Below, in pieces: positions 42,442 through 51,612 of a DNA stretch of 64,000 bases (position 1 is the first letter of the stretch; the number at the start of each line of letters is the position of its first letter). The notes under the pieces are model-generated. The model was given only the letters and a program-made list of their open reading frames with translations. It did not search any database and had not been told where the DNA came from. The DNA comes from Bullifex porci (GTDB lineage Bacteria > Spirochaetota > Spirochaetia > Sphaerochaetales > Sphaerochaetaceae): contig NZ_VUNN01000006.1 of the NCBI RefSeq assembly GCF_009695635.1, positions 32,924 to 96,923 on the forward strand, in the 5' to 3' direction. A program made the position numbers and the translations under genes.

Positions 42442-44093
42442 AAAAGTTTAAATTATTTTTAATAGCTATTTTAATTTTATTATTAGCTTCCTGTGATATG
42501 CCATCTCCTAAGAATCCAAATGATTATTTAAATACCTCAGGAGTTTCAACTTGGGAAGAACTATTTAAAGGATATTGGTCTGGCTTAAGTGATAGCTATG
42601 TCTTTTGGAACTTAGATGATAAAAATGGAGAGTGGAATGATATTTATTATGAATATCTTCCAAAATTTAAAGCTTTAGGAAAGATTAACCCTAACGATAT
42701 GGAGGAGGGTATATTACTTCTAAGTGATATAACAAAAGACCTTTCTGATAACCATTATTATTTTGAAATAGTAGATTCAAGTAAAGCAAATGGAAAGTAT
42801 ATTTTCTCTCCATCAAAATATAAAATAATTAAAGAGAATAATCCTAATTTATCATCAGATGAGATTATCAAATTAATGTATGAAGGAGGAGATTTCTCAA
42901 GCTATTACCCTGAAGATTTACTTAATGAAAAGGCTCAAACTATTCTTAATAATACCTTTAAACTACCGCTTGTTGTTTCTACCCCTGACCCTAGTAATTA
43001 TCCTAACATAAAGTTTATAGAAGCAAATGAGAAAATAGTAAATCCTAAAATTCAAAGCAGAATTGAATATAATGGACAAGCTGTTCTTTACTCAAATAAA
43101 TATCCAAATGGTTCTTATATTGAGAATAATCAAGTAAAGAGTGTTAATTCTCTAGAGATTTTTGAAACATATTTCGCAAATGGAACTGCAGGACCATATT
43201 ATCCTCTTTCTGATTTAAATCTTGATAGCAAAAATACTGATTTTATAAATAGTATTTTTGAAACTTGGACTCTTTGTCTTGGAACTTCTTATCAAGAATA
43301 TTTAGAAGCTGAAAATACAAATCCTATTACTTATAAGAAAAAGCACTCTGCTTCTATAAATTTATATTCTCTTGCTGGAATTACTAAAAATAATGTTAGC
43401 AGTGTAAATAATAATTATGAAGGTAATACTGTTTATTTCTTATTATCTGGTTTTAAATTAGTAGAATTTATTAGTTCAAGTGAAGATGAGATTTCTCTGT
43501 ACTTAGGTGATTTCCATGATTTAAAGATGGATGAGAGCGCTAAAGGATTAATTATTGATTTAAGAGGAAATGGTGGTGGAGCTAACATCGATAGACAGCT
43601 TTTATTTGGAGATTTATTTTCATCTCCTTTTAAATTTGGATATCAAATTAATAAGATAGGTATTGGAAGACAAGAGTATTCATTGCCATCTCCTGTTTAT
43701 ATTTATCCTGAACCTTCTTTATATCACAATCAGTATTCTTCCTTAGCTAGTAAGCCAGTTGCTGTTATTACCAATATTATGACTGTATCAAATGGTGAAG
43801 TAACAACAAATATGGTTAAAGCATTAGAAAAAGGAAAACAGATTGGAGGAAAGACCTTAGGAGGACAAGGAACTCTTGCCTATGATTCTTTAGTAGCGAA
43901 TGCTGGACAATTTAGTGTAGGTAAGTATATTACAACTGTTTACACTCCTTTTGCTCAAATATTAGATGCTAATGGTGTTTCTCATGAGGGAGTAGGATGT
44001 ATCCCTGATATCCCAGTTGAGTTTGATAAAGCACAATTTGATCTTGGGCATGATTTGCGTCTTGCTGCTGCCTTTGATTACATTAATCAATAA
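42438..44093 (+). CDS. S41-family peptidase lipoprotein
   Basis: 551 residues from ATG 42438, which overlaps the previous stop (ATGA); an in-frame ATG 21 bases earlier lies inside the barrel gene. Lipobox LLASC at about Cys19. The C-terminal half is a tail-specific-protease (CPBP/S41) core: GLIIDLRGNGGGANIDRQ, VAVITNIMTVSNGEVTTNM with the likely nucleophile Ser, GGKTLGGQGTL and VSHEGVGCIPDIPVEFD. The N-terminal 350 residues are Asn/Lys/Tyr-rich and unrecognised; no PDZ domain is evident. Outer- or inner-membrane anchored, acting in the periplasm or at the surface. Confidence 0.83.
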   Translation: MKKFKLFLIAILILLLASCDMPSPKNPNDYLNTSGVSTWEELFKGYWSGLSDSYVFWNLDDKNGEWNDIYYEYLPKFKALGKINPNDMEEGILLLSDITKDLSDNHYYFEIVDSSKANGKYIFSPSKYKIIKENNPNLSSDEIIKLMYEGGDFSSYYPEDLLNEKAQTILNNTFKLPLVVSTPDPSNYPNIKFIEANEKIVNPKIQSRIEYNGQAVLYSNKYPNGSYIENNQVKSVNSLEIFETYFANGTAGPYYPLSDLNLDSKNTDFINSIFETWTLCLGTSYQEYLEAENTNPITYKKKHSASINLYSLAGITKNNVSSVNNNYEGNTVYFLLSGFKLVEFISSSEDEISLYLGDFHDLKMDESAKGLIIDLRGNGGGANIDRQLLFGDLFSSPFKFGYQINKIGIGRQEYSLPSPVYIYPEPSLYHNQYSSLASKPVAVITNIMTVSNGEVTTNMVKALEKGKQIGGKTLGGQGTLAYDSLVANAGQFSVGKYITTVYTPFAQILDANGVSHEGVGCIPDIPVEFDKAQFDLGHDLRLAAAFDYINQ

Positions 44094-44106
44094 AAAGAGA
44101 TAAAAA

Positions 44107-44140
44107 AGACTTGCCTTCTTCTAATTTAGAAAGCAAGTCT
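44107..44140 (-). terminator. Leftward terminator after transporter remnants
   Basis: AGACTTGC/GCAAGTCT with an inner TTCT/AGAA stem; on the minus strand it is followed by TTTTTT. Confidence 0.7.
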
Positions 44141-44163
44141 CTTGAAGTAATTATCTCTGAAGC

Positions 44164-44964
44164 TTATCGGCTTTTAAGAGCTGCATCCATCCAGTCACAG
44201 GTTGGCATATAGCTACTATCTGTATAAGCAGCTGTAGCTACATCGGAAAGATTAGCTAATGTAATATTTGGTTTGGACATAACCTCTTCCTGTCGTACTA
44301 AAATAGATGGAATCTCCATCCACATTCCAGGGCTTTCATAGTAGCTGGAGGCTTTCTTAATATCTTCATATTGCTCTGCCATTTCTAATGCTAGTACGCG
44401 ACATGCAAACTCTCCGTTAAGCATCCAGTTGGTTGTTGCACAGGCTTTCCAGTTCTTTCCTTCTGCCATGAATCTGATATCATCATCACAGATATCCACC
44501 GATACCATTGGAATATCGCTATCAGTCTCTTTTAGTGCTTGATATACGCCTTGAGCATAGGCATCATAACTGCACCAAATAGCATCTATTTCACCATCGT
44601 TATATTTTTCAAGTATCCTCTTTGTTACATCCTTCATAGAAGATACTGGCTCTAGGTGATCATCTGGTCCAATTTGCTCAAGAGTTCTAATCTTTCCCAC
44701 TGATTCATAAAGCTTATAACCGATCTGTCGACGGTCAAAAGCAATAATATAGTTCTCTTCCTGTACCTGCAGAATATTTACAGGCTCCTTGTTTTCTACC
44801 TTTTTAGGATACATAGAAAGAATCTCTTCTACTAAGATTGCTGCAAGTCCTGAATCCCCCTGGAACAGCTGAACTACACCATCAATTGTTCTTGTATTTC
44901 CATTTGTATCCTTGAAGGAAGTATCAAAGGTTGCAATTTTTAGATTTGGGTATTTATTTAGGAC
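44164..44964 (-). pseudogene. C-terminal half of a sugar ABC binding protein (decayed)
   Basis: The frame runs from about 44964 (just after an in-frame TGA) to the stop at 44164. It reads NKYPNLKIATFDTSFKDT, then QLFQGDSGLAAILVEEILSMYPK, then IDAIWCSYDAYAQGVYQAL, which is the second half of a periplasmic sugar-binding protein of the RbsB/Peripla_BP_4 type. There is no signal peptide and no N-terminal lobe. Its upstream edge abuts a truncated amino-acid permease, so both are products of one deletion. Confidence 0.75.
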
Positions 44965-45274
44965 TCATATGAAGTGAAAATGCTACAACAGCCACTATCG
45001 ATGCAGAAACATCGCTTCCTGCAAAGACTACATAGTACATTAGCATTAGAAGTAGTAGGACAGGACTTCCCCTTATTATAGCTATATAAAATGCTGCAAG
45101 TCGGGAGAGTGGTTTAAACCTACTTTTTCTCATCGTACAGACTAACAATCCTAAAAGTGTCCCAAGAGCAACAGATAGTATGGAGATTTGTAATGTTACA
45201 CCTAGTCCTTTTAATATAGTCTTGTAGGAAGCTCCTGCAATGAGTGTTTTGTATATAATTTCCTTTAAACTCAC
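44954..45274 (-). pseudogene. N-terminal half of a polar amino-acid ABC permease (truncated)
   Basis: 106 residues from GTG 45274 (GTGA overlap with an upstream frame). ILKGLGVTLQISILSVALGT and IAIIRGSPVLLLLMLMYYVV are hallmarks of His/Glu/Gln permeases; the protein breaks off at HMSP where family members go on to the EAA loop. It ends at a TAA created at the junction with the sugar-binding protein remnant near 44965. Confidence 0.8.
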
Positions 45275-45603
45275 TTAAGCTTCCTTCCCTTTTCGTGCTC
45301 AAGATTCTTTCTAAAGCTATGCCTCGATTGCAACATTTCTAGGTGTTGCATTACGACGACTTGTAAGACCCACAGATATTAATGAAAGTGAATAATTCCA
45401 CTGAATTTACTTCAGTTTTTGTGTAGGCTTTTGAAAGTATCGAGAAATTATATCAGTGTTTTATTTATAAAAAATGTTAATTGCAAATTTGGTATTTGTT
45501 TTTGCAGAATTGGTTTGTATAGCTTTAACACTTAGAGAAGCTTAAGAAATATAAGAGAGTAAAGTAATTTACAACATGTGCAATAACTCCAGCTGGAGAC
45601 ATC
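45275..45603. other. 329-base region of degraded coding remnants
   Basis: On the minus strand a short frame ending FRKNLEHEKGRKLK-stop overlaps the permease start (aaGTGA), the mark of a lost upstream gene. A second frame (about 45317-45406) ends SRRNATPRNVAIEA-stop and looks like another lost gene tail. The rest is AT-rich with no supported feature. Confidence 0.45.
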
Positions 45604-45858
45604 TTGCAAGAAGAAAAATATCCAACAACAGTAGAAGGTGAAGATCATGTATGTGAAGCTGTACAGAATTATGCAGAAAATTATGCTAGAAAGCGTGCAG
45701 ATGAATCTTTTAATAATGGTAAAACTGAGGGAAGTGTAAATTCTTTAGCTTCTCTTATTATTAGTGGTAATATCCCACTAGACTTAGCAATTAAAAGTTC
45801 AGGTTTATCAAGAGATGAATTCTTTTCTACCGCTTCACGTTTAGGATTCAATCTCTAA
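45604..45858 (+). pseudogene. C-terminal fragment of an Rpn-family (PD-(D/E)XK) nuclease/transposase
   Basis: 84 residues with the tail seen in Rpn proteins: a helical VCEAVQNYAENYARKRADESFNNGK, a Gly/Glu hinge, then LDLAIKSSGLSRDEFFSTAS. The same tail occurs at 62501-63097 (VCEAMREYVARNAEKSFNSGKAEG...; LDYAFENSGLPKEEFLSIAKSLG). The nuclease core is missing; the only start is a TTG. Confidence 0.7.
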
Positions 45859-45953
45859 AATGAACAAAAAGGAATAATTGGGTATCTGTTACTCCTTTTG
45901 TATTCTTCTTAATCTATTAGTCTTAAAAAAACAAAATGTGTTATTATTTTTAT

Positions 45954-47117
45954 ATGGATAAATATTCAATCATTAATGCAAAAATAGTTTTAAAAGATAC
46001 GATTGTAGAAAACTCTTCTTTATTAGTAATCGATGGAATAATTATGGATATAGGAGGAGAGGCACAAGGAGAGGTAATTGATGCTAATGGAATGTACCTT
46101 GCTCCTGGTTTTATCGATATGCATATTCATGGAGCTGGAGGTTATGGCTCTGATTTAAATATCACTCAAGAAAACCTTGCGTCCATGGTTTCCTTTTTAG
46201 AAAGTAAAGGTATTACGACTTTTAATTTAGCTACATGTTGCTCATTATCAATGTTAGAGAAGATGAAAACTTATCTTGAAGCTTCATCATATCTAGCAGA
46301 GCATGTTGCAGGTGTATATTTTGAAGGACCTTTTATTAATCCAGAGAAGAAAGGTGGTCTTCCAATTGATAGTATTTCAAAGCCAAATATTTCTTATCTT
46401 AATGAGATATTATCTTATAAAGTAGATGGTAAACCAATAGTACGAGTAATGACTGTTGCACCCGAGCTTGAAGGTGCTGATGAAATAATAAAAATACTAA
46501 ACCAAAATAAAGTAAGAGTTGCTTTTGGACACTCTATGACAGATTATACAACTGCATCTAATTATTCAGGTGTCCATATAACACATCTATATAATGCTCA
46601 AAGAGGATTAGATCATAAAAAGCCAGGCATTGCGCTTTATCCTTTTGTTGATAAAGAAGCAACATATGAACTAATTTGTGATGGTGTTCATGTGGATTTA
46701 GATTTAGTTGATTTTACTTTATCAACTATTAAGCCTAATAGACATTGCTTAATTTCTGATGGAATGAGTTTTTGCGGGCTCGGTGCGGGAAAAGGAAAAT
46801 ATCTTGGAAAAGATATTTATAGTGATGGAAAAGCATGCTATTACAGTGATAATAATGTACTTATTGGTTCTGCTTGTTTAATAACTGAAACTGGAAAAAA
46901 TCTTGTTAAAAGAAGTGTATTAACTATACCAGAATTATTTGTATCATCAAGCTTAAATCCAGCAAAAGTACTTGGATTAAGTGATAGAGGTCAGATTAAA
47001 AAAGGTTTACGAGCTGATTTAATCCTTCTTGATGATGAGCTTAATGTTCAAAGAGTATTTAAAGCTTATAATCCTGGCCTTAAAATGCTCTCTGAATGTT
47101 CGAGATGTTGTAACTAA
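45954..47117 (+). CDS. nagA: N-acetylglucosamine-6-phosphate deacetylase
   Basis: Deacetylates GlcNAc-6-phosphate in amino-sugar catabolism. 387 residues from ATG 45954 (an in-frame ATG at 45936 is possible, but TATTAT at 45942-45947 would then fall inside the gene). Motifs: IDMHIHGAGG (metal HxH), YFEGPFINPEKKG (metal Glu), AFGHSMTDYT, THLYNAQRG, CDGVHVD and LISDGMSFCGLGAG with the catalytic Asp. No nagB or transporter is adjacent. Probably leaderless. Confidence 0.92.
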   Translation: MDKYSIINAKIVLKDTIVENSSLLVIDGIIMDIGGEAQGEVIDANGMYLAPGFIDMHIHGAGGYGSDLNITQENLASMVSFLESKGITTFNLATCCSLSMLEKMKTYLEASSYLAEHVAGVYFEGPFINPEKKGGLPIDSISKPNISYLNEILSYKVDGKPIVRVMTVAPELEGADEIIKILNQNKVRVAFGHSMTDYTTASNYSGVHITHLYNAQRGLDHKKPGIALYPFVDKEATYELICDGVHVDLDLVDFTLSTIKPNRHCLISDGMSFCGLGAGKGKYLGKDIYSDGKACYYSDNNVLIGSACLITETGKNLVKRSVLTIPELFVSSSLNPAKVLGLSDRGQIKKGLRADLILLDDELNVQRVFKAYNPGLKMLSECSRCCN

Positions 47118-47119
47118 AA

Positions 47120-47149
47120 ATCTTCCCTATGAAATTATATAGGGAAGAT
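47120..47149. terminator. Bidirectional terminator after nagA
   Basis: Eleven-pair stem ATCTTCCCTAT/ATAGGGAAGAT with an eight-base loop, between convergent genes. Confidence 0.8.
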
Positions 47150-47168
47150 ATCAATATATTATAAATAA

Positions 47169-47516
47169 TTACTTTAACTCTAATATTGAAATGCTAACAT
47201 TGGTTGCTTTGTTAGATGGATCTATAACACCATTAGTAATAATTCTTCCAACTATTCCTGAAACTAAGTGTGTTTCAATCGAATTATAATTTTTATAATT
47301 ATTTTCATTATTGATTAGTAAAGTAATGTTATCAGCTGTATTATTTTTTATGTAATTAACTGTATTGGAGGCACCAACTATCCCACCAAAGTCTCTATAT
47401 GCTGTAATTTTTTCTATTGAGTGTTTCCCTTCATAAACAAAATAACCCGCAATACCACCTGCTTTATCACCATTGTCCCATTTTACAGTAAATTCTTTTT
47501 CATAATATTCCCCCAT
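47169..47516 (-). CDS. Short protein with GLUG-like repeats, probably a remnant
   Basis: 115 residues. GGIAGYFVYEG, FGGIVGASNTVNYIKNNT and VSGIVGRII recall GLUG repeats of surface adhesins or peptidase-associated proteins. There is no signal peptide, so it looks like an internal or C-terminal piece of a larger surface protein. The upstream region (47517-47600) is AT-rich and has CCCCAT-type ribosome-site remnants (minus strand GGGGGAATATTATG-like), so translation is possible. Confidence 0.5.
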   Translation of the reverse strand: MGEYYEKEFTVKWDNGDKAGGIAGYFVYEGKHSIEKITAYRDFGGIVGASNTVNYIKNNTADNITLLINNENNYKNYNSIETHLVSGIVGRIITNGVIDPSNKATNVSISILELK

Positions 47517-47633
47517 AATTAAGAAATATTATACCTTGAATATAATATCGATTATCGAATATAGCAGATTTTTAAATTCAGTGTGGGAATAAAAATATTA
47601 GAAGTTTTGATAATCAATTCTTAGGTAAGAAAA

Positions 47634-47657
47634 GGGACCAAGCATTTGCTCAGTCCC
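47634..47657 (-). terminator. Terminator of proS
   Basis: GGGAC/GTCCC outer stem with inner AGCA/TGCT, followed on the minus strand by CTTTTC. Confidence 0.75.
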
Positions 47658-47667
47658 ATTAATTTTA

Positions 47668-49425
47668 TTAGTTTAATTCTTTTTCAACGATATTATCATC
47701 GATTTCTTTTTGAAGCTTAGCAATTGTTTGCTTTACTTCATCAACTAAGTCAGAGAGTAGGAATGAAGTTGTCTCATCGGTCTCTCTAATCTTAACCTCA
47801 ACCTTTCCTTCCTTGAGAGAGCGGTTACCAATAGTAATTCTTATTGGAATACCAATGATATCTGCATCAGCAAACTTAACACCCGCAGATTCCTTTCTAT
47901 CATCATAAAGAACATCAATACCTGCGTCCTGAAGCTCCTTATATAGGTCCTCACCAATTTGAGTATCCTTAACAAGTGAAATTAAGTGTACTTGGTATGG
48001 TGCAACAGAAACAGGGAGCTTAAGACCCTTGTCATCGTTATACTCTTCAGCAAGACAAGCAAGGAGTCTGCCAACACCAATACCATATGAGCCCATGATA
48101 ACAGGCTTCTTAGAACCATCCTCTGCTGTGTAGAAGCAATTCATTGCGGCAGAGTATCTTGTACCAAGCTGGAAGATGTTACCAATTTCAACACCCTTAC
48201 TAGCGGTGAGCTTTTCACCACAATCAGGACAGATATATCCGTCACGAGCAGATGCAATATCTGCAATAATTCCATCGTAATCACGACCATAGTTTGTGTT
48301 GAGATAGTGGTAGCCAGCTTCATTTGCTCCAGCAACTAAGTTATTTGAATATGCAACAGAGTCATCAATGATTGTAATCATATCGCCTTTAGCTCCAATA
48401 GGAGAGCCAAAGCCTGGAACAATTCCACATGCTGTAATTTCTTCCTCATGTGCTGGACGAATTGAGTTAGCTTTAGCTGCATTAGAAAGCTTACTCTCCT
48501 CAACATCCATATCGCCTCTGATGATAGCAACGATAAGCTTATCCTTTTCTTCACCAGTTTTATCGTTGATAAAGGTTCCTACCATAAATACTGCTTTAGC
48601 TGTTTGTCTAGCTTCAATATTTAATAGGGCAGTTAAATCATCAATAGTCTTTGCACCTGGAGTTACAATCTTCTCAAGAGGCTTTTCCTCCTCCTTGAAG
48701 TACTCCTTCTTAAAGGATGCAACCTGTCTATTAGCTGTATATCCACAGTGCTTACATGTGATGATAGTATCCTCACCAATAGGAGAGAGGTACATATATT
48801 CATGAGATACCTTACCACCCATCATACCTGAATCGGCACCAACTGCAATTGCAGGAAGACCACAACGGGAGAAGATTCTGAAGTAAGCCTTATAGTGATC
48901 TCTATAAACCTTATCTAGACCCTCCTGGTCCTTATCAAAGGAGTAGGAGTCCTTCATTGTAAACTCTCTTACTCTGATTAATCCTGCTCTTGGACGTGGA
49001 TCATCACGCCACTTTGTCTGGATTTGATAAACCAATAGAGGAAGGCGTTTGTATGAATCAATTTCTGTTCTAGCAAGATCTGTTACTGCCTCTTCATGTG
49101 TCATAGCAAGTACCATATCTCTACCTGCACGATCCTCGAAGCGACTCATCTCTTTATCGATTGAGTAGTATCTACCAGTTTCCTTCCAAATATCTGCTGT
49201 ATTAACAACTGGCATTAAAATTTCTTGAGCACCAATTTTATCCATTTCCTCACGGATAATATTCTCAATCTTTGTTGTAGCCTTAAAGCCGAGTGGTAAG
49301 AGTGAGAAAATACCTGCACCCAATTGACGTATATAACCTGCTCTTAGTAGGTATTCATAGCCTTTGCAATCAGCACCATTTGGAGCTTCTCTCAAAGTCC
49401 TTGAAAACATATTAGACATTCTCAT
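47668..49425 (-). CDS. proS: Prolyl-tRNA synthetase (bacterial type)
   Basis: Charges tRNA-Pro. 585 residues: class II core with motif 2 region KWRDDPRPRAGLIRVREFTMKD, the bacterial INS editing insertion between motifs 2 and 3 (about 230-400), motif 3 GSYGIGVGRLLACLAEE, and a C-terminal anticodon-binding domain (KLPVSVAPYQVHLISL). Length and order fit full-length bacterial ProRS. Ribosome site AGGAGATATC just upstream of the ATG at 49425. Confidence 0.97.
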   Translation of the reverse strand: MRMSNMFSRTLREAPNGADCKGYEYLLRAGYIRQLGAGIFSLLPLGFKATTKIENIIREEMDKIGAQEILMPVVNTADIWKETGRYYSIDKEMSRFEDRAGRDMVLAMTHEEAVTDLARTEIDSYKRLPLLVYQIQTKWRDDPRPRAGLIRVREFTMKDSYSFDKDQEGLDKVYRDHYKAYFRIFSRCGLPAIAVGADSGMMGGKVSHEYMYLSPIGEDTIITCKHCGYTANRQVASFKKEYFKEEEKPLEKIVTPGAKTIDDLTALLNIEARQTAKAVFMVGTFINDKTGEEKDKLIVAIIRGDMDVEESKLSNAAKANSIRPAHEEEITACGIVPGFGSPIGAKGDMITIIDDSVAYSNNLVAGANEAGYHYLNTNYGRDYDGIIADIASARDGYICPDCGEKLTASKGVEIGNIFQLGTRYSAAMNCFYTAEDGSKKPVIMGSYGIGVGRLLACLAEEYNDDKGLKLPVSVAPYQVHLISLVKDTQIGEDLYKELQDAGIDVLYDDRKESAGVKFADADIIGIPIRITIGNRSLKEGKVEVKIRETDETTSFLLSDLVDEVKQTIAKLQKEIDDNIVEKELN

Positions 49426-49550
49426 AGTAATGATATCTCCTGCGTTTGAAACTCATTCTACATCAAAGGATAATTCGTTTCTACACCTCTTTTGTTCCAA
49501 ATGCTTAATCGAGGTTCTTTTACAAATTGTTTTATGATATTATCTAAGCT

Positions 49551-50171
49551 ATGGAATTTAAAGAAGAAAGAGCTCTTGTTGCTTCTACAATGGGTAGACT
49601 CTATAAAAGAGGACTAACCACAGCAACTGGTGGAAATGTATCAATGCGTAGTGGGGATTATATGTTTATTACCCCATCTGGAAAGGATAAGGATTCACTT
49701 ACCTTTGAGGATATAGCTATCTTAAATGTAAAAACAGGTGAGCAGATTATAACAAGCTATAAGCTAAGTATCGAAAGTGAGATGCACCGAGAGATATATT
49801 TAAAGACAGATGTATGTGCTGTTGTACACTCTCATCCAACCTTTGCATCACTATTTTCAGCGCTCGATGAGAAGATTGATACTCATATAATTGCAGAGAC
49901 CTACTATCTTTTAAATGAGGTTGTAAAGGTTCCATATGAGTTAATGGGTACAAAGGCTCTAGCTGATAAGGTAAGTGATTATGCAAAAAGTAGCTGTGCT
50001 TTACTCCTTGAAAACCATGGAGCATTAACAATAGGTAAAACCTTACTATCTGCGTTTGATAGAATGGAAGTATTAGAGCAAAGTGCAAAGCTAACATATC
50101 TAGCAAGAGGCTTTGCAAAGACAAATGATATCTCAGGTGATAATCTAACTGCAATTGCTTTAATGCGTTAA
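49551..50171 (+). CDS. Class II aldolase/adducin-family sugar-phosphate aldolase
   Basis: 206 residues, FucA/AraD-like zinc aldolase or epimerase. GNVSMRSGDYMFITPSGKDK binds substrate phosphate, SESEMHREIY supplies Glu, VVHSHPTFAS the zinc His pair, and ENHGALTIG the third His. L-fuculose-1-phosphate aldolase is the closest named function; ribulose-phosphate epimerase is an alternative. TATTAT ends seven bases before the ATG and there is no Shine-Dalgarno: likely leaderless. One base separates it from ogt. Confidence 0.88.
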   Translation: MEFKEERALVASTMGRLYKRGLTTATGGNVSMRSGDYMFITPSGKDKDSLTFEDIAILNVKTGEQIITSYKLSIESEMHREIYLKTDVCAVVHSHPTFASLFSALDEKIDTHIIAETYYLLNEVVKVPYELMGTKALADKVSDYAKSSCALLLENHGALTIGKTLLSAFDRMEVLEQSAKLTYLARGFAKTNDISGDNLTAIALMR

Positions 50172-50172
50172 T

Positions 50173-50619
50173 ATGACTACTTCTATTTCAACTATTGTAG
50201 GAGAATTATTTATCTCTGGGGATGAAAGCTTTATTACAGAAGTAACACTAGAGAAAAAGGAATTAACAGGAAGTAATCCTTTACTAGATAGTGCTAAGAG
50301 TCAATTAAGTGAGTACTTTGATGGGACGAGGAAGGTGTTCGACCTTCCTCTAGATTTATCGAAATTAACTAGCTTTCAGAAAAAGGTATTACAGTGCTGT
50401 GCAAAAATTCCATATGGAGAGACCTTAACCTATAAGGATATTGCTTTATTAATTGGTAATCCAAGGGCATCACGTGCTGTTGGAAATGCACTTCATAATA
50501 ATCCTATTATGATAATAATCCCTTGCCACAGAGTATTAGCAAAGCATAGTGATGGTGGCTTTGCTTTTGGCTTAGAGGTTAAGAGTAAATTATTAAAGCT
50601 AGAAAGTGGGCAAAAATAG
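50173..50619 (+). CDS. ogt: Methylated-DNA--protein-cysteine methyltransferase
   Basis: Suicide repair enzyme removing methyl groups from O6-methylguanine. 148 residues; active-site IIPCHRVLAKHSDGGFAFGL with the acceptor Cys, preceded by the DNA-binding segment IPYGETLTYKDIALLIGNPRASRAVGNALHNNP. The N-terminal part is short and variable, normal for Ogt proteins. It is translated with the aldolase in one unit. Confidence 0.95.
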   Translation: MTTSISTIVGELFISGDESFITEVTLEKKELTGSNPLLDSAKSQLSEYFDGTRKVFDLPLDLSKLTSFQKKVLQCCAKIPYGETLTYKDIALLIGNPRASRAVGNALHNNPIMIIIPCHRVLAKHSDGGFAFGLEVKSKLLKLESGQK

Positions 50620-50673
50620 TCGAGTTTATTTTTTATTATAAAAAGTATTCTTTTTCTCGTAAGGAGGAACAGG

Positions 50674-51540
50674 ATGGATAGAGAAGTTGATGCGGTTCAG
50701 AGGATGCAGGATTACATTAAGAATCATATCTCTGAGGATATTACTCTTCTTAAGCTATCTGAGGTTGCTTGCTACTCACCTTGGTACTCATACAGAATAT
50801 TTGTGAAGCATACAAATATGACTGTATCGAAGTATATTAGATCTCTTCGTTTAAGTAATGCAGCTGTAAAACTACGCGATGAGGATTTAAGTGTAACTGA
50901 GGTATCCATGGACCTTGGCTTTGGCTGTGTAGATGGCTTTCAGAGAGCATTTAGAAATGAGTTTAATATCAACCCAAAGGCATATTCTGTTAATCCTATT
51001 CCAATACCCTTATTCATTCCATATGGAGTGAAATATCGAAATAGAAAGGAGAAAAAAGACGTAATGGAAAGTAAAAACGTTTTTATTTCACTTGTTGAAA
51101 AGCCAGAGAGAAGAATTCTTGTTAAGAGAGGAATTAAAGCAGAAGAGTATTTCTCTTATTGTGAAGAGGTAGGCTGTGACGTTTGGGGTATATTAAAGAG
51201 TATAGATAAGGAGCCTGTTTGCTTATATCTAACAGATAAATATATTCCTAAGGGAACATCTAAATATGTTCAGGGTGCTGAGGTACCAATGGAATATAGA
51301 GGTCATATCCCTCAGGGCTTTGAGCTAATGACTCTACCTAAAACAACATATTTAATGTTCCAGGGTGAGCCTTTTGAGGAGGAAGACTATGAGGAGGCTA
51401 TAATGAGCTTAAAGTCTGCAATAGCAAAGTATGATCCATCTCCGCTTGGTTATGCTTTTGATGATTCAGAGCCTAGTATTCAATTAGAACCTATTGGTTC
51501 AAGAGGCTATATCGAACTAAAAGCAGTGAGAAGAAAATAA
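50674..51540 (+). CDS. AraC-family regulator with GyrI-like effector domain
   Basis: 288 residues. An N-terminal AraC DNA-binding domain (about 5-105; RMQDYIKNHISEDITLLKLS and VTEVSMDLGFGCVDGFQRAFRNEFN) is joined to a C-terminal GyrI/SOUL-like small-molecule-binding domain (about 130-288) as in Rob/SoxS-linked multidrug regulators. Ribosome site AAGGAGGAAC. It is followed by a strong terminator, so it is a single-gene unit. Confidence 0.9.
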   Translation: MDREVDAVQRMQDYIKNHISEDITLLKLSEVACYSPWYSYRIFVKHTNMTVSKYIRSLRLSNAAVKLRDEDLSVTEVSMDLGFGCVDGFQRAFRNEFNINPKAYSVNPIPIPLFIPYGVKYRNRKEKKDVMESKNVFISLVEKPERRILVKRGIKAEEYFSYCEEVGCDVWGILKSIDKEPVCLYLTDKYIPKGTSKYVQGAEVPMEYRGHIPQGFELMTLPKTTYLMFQGEPFEEEDYEEAIMSLKSAIAKYDPSPLGYAFDDSEPSIQLEPIGSRGYIELKAVRRK

Positions 51541-51546
51541 ATTTAG

Positions 51547-51576
51547 AGCACTCAGAGATGAGTGCTTATTATTTTT
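51547..51576 (+). terminator. Terminator of the AraC/GyrI-like gene
   Basis: AGCACTCA/TGAGTGCT with a GAGA loop, then TATTATTTTT. Confidence 0.85.
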
Positions 51577-51612
51577 CCAAAACCAGCTATTTCTCTGATA
51601 TTATTCTTAATT

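Noticed and set aside
44164..44814. Complete small protein starting at an internal Met
   Set aside because: The frame extends upstream with family-like sequence and lacks a signal peptide, so it is the C-terminal half of a binding protein, not a gene in its own right.
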